Shown: positions 62,977 to 64,000 of the stretch, one piece after another | How the letters are laid out: each line of letters opens with the position of its first letter | Position numbering within the stretch: the first letter of the stretch is position 1 | NCBI GenBank assembly: GCA_037157565.1 | Contig: JAZHRO010000036.1 | Span: forward strand, 19,890,501 to 19,954,500 | DNA from: Thalassia testudinum | Lineage: Eukaryota > Streptophyta > Magnoliopsida > Alismatales > Hydrocharitaceae | Length of the DNA stretch: 64,000 nucleotides | Direction of reading: 5' to 3' | Translations under genes and position numbers: made by a program | The notes under the pieces: model-generated | Database searches by the model: none | What the model saw: only the letters and a program-made list of their open reading frames with translations | Told to the model about the DNA's origin: nothing

Positions 62977-64000
62977 TGATTGCACTGCAAAAATACGCCT
63001 GTAATTGTGCCATCTTGTGCTATTTCCTAGCATTACCAATGCATATTAGGTCTCCACAGTTGCATTGTAAAAATACATGCATGCATGCATTTAATTGAGA
63101 AGGGAGGAGAATGAAATAAATGGCCTCGCAATTTACATTTTTCCTCAAGTGCATCTTTGCAAAATTCCCATCTCTATTTTTATTTCCACTTCATTTTTAA
63201 TCTTTCCCGTGGCTGCATGCATCTTCTCCTCGCGCCATCTTCCCTGCGGCTGCCTCTCCCTGCCAGCCCTTCACTGCGGCTGCCATTCCCTGCATGAGCC
63301 ATGCACGGCCATGCCTTCCTCTTCTATTTAAAGACCAGGGCTCCATCCTTTGCAACAGGCCTGGTCCCAGCCAAGAAACAACCCACCAGCAGCTCTCCAG
63401 GCCGTCCTCTCCTCCCTTTCCCTCTAGATGTCGGTCCTCCTCTGACAAGACACCCGGCGGGCAGGAGCCCTGACTGTGGTGCACACCACCATAGTGAGAC
63501 CACCACCGCCCAGCTCTTCAAAGAGTCGGTGGGCATGGTGGCTCTTTTCTAGCTTCTTTTCCGTTCCAACACCTTCTGCCATTAGAGCAGCTTCAAGGTC
63601 TGAAGCTCAAAAGCTTCGCACACCTAGCAGCAGCGGCAAAGCAGCAACAACAGCAGCCCCTTCCGCACGCACTTGCAAGCGCCCTCGCCCTCCGCGCGTG
63701 CCTGTAGGCCCTCTCCGCCTTCCGCTTTCTCCGCCCTGTCGCACCCTCTTCTGCCCGCAACCGGCCTCTGCGTGCCTCTACAGCGGCCGGCCAAGCACCC
63801 CAACAGCACCTGCAAGCTTCCGCGCAAGCTGCAGAGGCCCTCGCCTCCCTCTCCGCGTGCTCTATCGCGTGCTCTTCGCATTCGCAACCGGCCAGTGTAG
63901 GCCTTCTCCCTAGCGCCCCAACCGCGAGCCGTCCACACTCACACCACTTGTAGCTCCGGGTTGCGCGGCGTGGACGACCACTGTAGACACTGTTCATGCA
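62977..64000 (+). repeat. Putative 5' end of a further LTR, cut by the window edge
   Basis: At 62977 the homology of E to LARD-1 stops and new sequence starts TGATTGCACTGC, a TG start with a 5-bp-arm hairpin as in the other LTRs. CATGCATGCATGCA repeats lie near 63075. A TATA-like TATTTAAA stands at 63325-63332, followed by C-rich sequence to the edge. Overlapping GC-rich ORFs on both strands (63197-63997) look spurious. It could instead be a different element end; no PBS is in view. Confidence 0.45.
63325..63332 (+). promoter_or_regulatory. TATA-like box of the terminal LTR
   Basis: CTATTTAAAGACC, 350 bp after the proposed LTR start, followed by pyrimidine-rich sequence. Confidence 0.4.

Noticed and set aside
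63197..63997. Overlapping ORFs on both strands at the right edge, one of 145 residues
   Set aside because: Low-complexity Ala/Arg/Pro composition, open on both strands, located after a TATA-like box in a putative LTR; no domain motif.

Overview
The window is plant nuclear DNA, almost certainly an angiosperm with a large, repeat-rich genome. It shows no host gene, tRNA, rRNA or bacterial feature. Essentially every base belongs to a stack of nested LTR retrotransposons: Athila-like Ty3/gypsy elements (gag-PR-RT-RH-IN order, FMDD-type reverse transcriptase motif, primer sites complementary to the 3' end of tRNA-Asp) and one Sirevirus-like Ty1/copia element with an env-like gene. This is typical of pericentromeric heterochromatin. 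Element names here (Copia-1, M1, M2, G1, G2, G2b, E, LARD-1) are local labels.

Layout. Copia-1 (+) occupies 1-738 and resumes at 34203-40215. It is split by M1 (-, 739-34202), an Athila-like element whose insertion is proved by a near-perfect 5-bp target duplication and by restored reading-frame register across the gap. M1 is itself broken twice: G1 (+, about 1589-9615, 5' truncated) lies in its 3' LTR, and G2 (+, 11753-24990, perfect CACCC target duplication) lies in its 3' non-coding region. M1 gag, PR, RT/RH and IN relics read leftward from 31926 to 26410. Right of Copia-1 lies M2 (-, 40216-42714), an older M-family relic into which Copia-1 probably inserted. M2 also received G2b (+, 42715-47372), a second copy of the G2 family. 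G2b is cut in its PR-RT region by element E (+, 47373-62976). E's 5' LTR is in turn split by LARD-1 (-, 49663-59823). E's coding region is cut at 62977 by the start of another putative LTR that runs off the window.

The most interesting component is LARD-1 with its relative E. LARD-1 is young: its two 2.81-kb LTRs differ by only about 20 substitutions by eye. It has Athila-type LTRs, a tRNA-Asp primer site and two polypurine tracts, but no gag domain, protease, reverse transcriptase or integrase that I can recognise. Its only long gene is an intact ORF of about 620 residues of unknown function. A decayed homologue sits at the same place in E. The leader of LARD-1 matches that of the autonomous element M1 up to the gag start codon, where the unknown ORF replaces gag. 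This looks like a non-autonomous lineage that swapped gag-pol for a private protein and depends on M/Athila machinery.

Several conserved non-coding signals recur across these elements: a hairpin just after the last stop codon with a compensatory base-pair change, a GAGGACATTGCA polypurine block, hairpins at the very start of each LTR family, a two-tier hairpin in the M-family 3' region, an AGCT-dense U3 array in G2-family LTRs, and GTACCGGTAC palindrome arrays in Copia-1. All reading is by eye; percentages and ages are approximate or relative, and family assignments rest on motif recognition.
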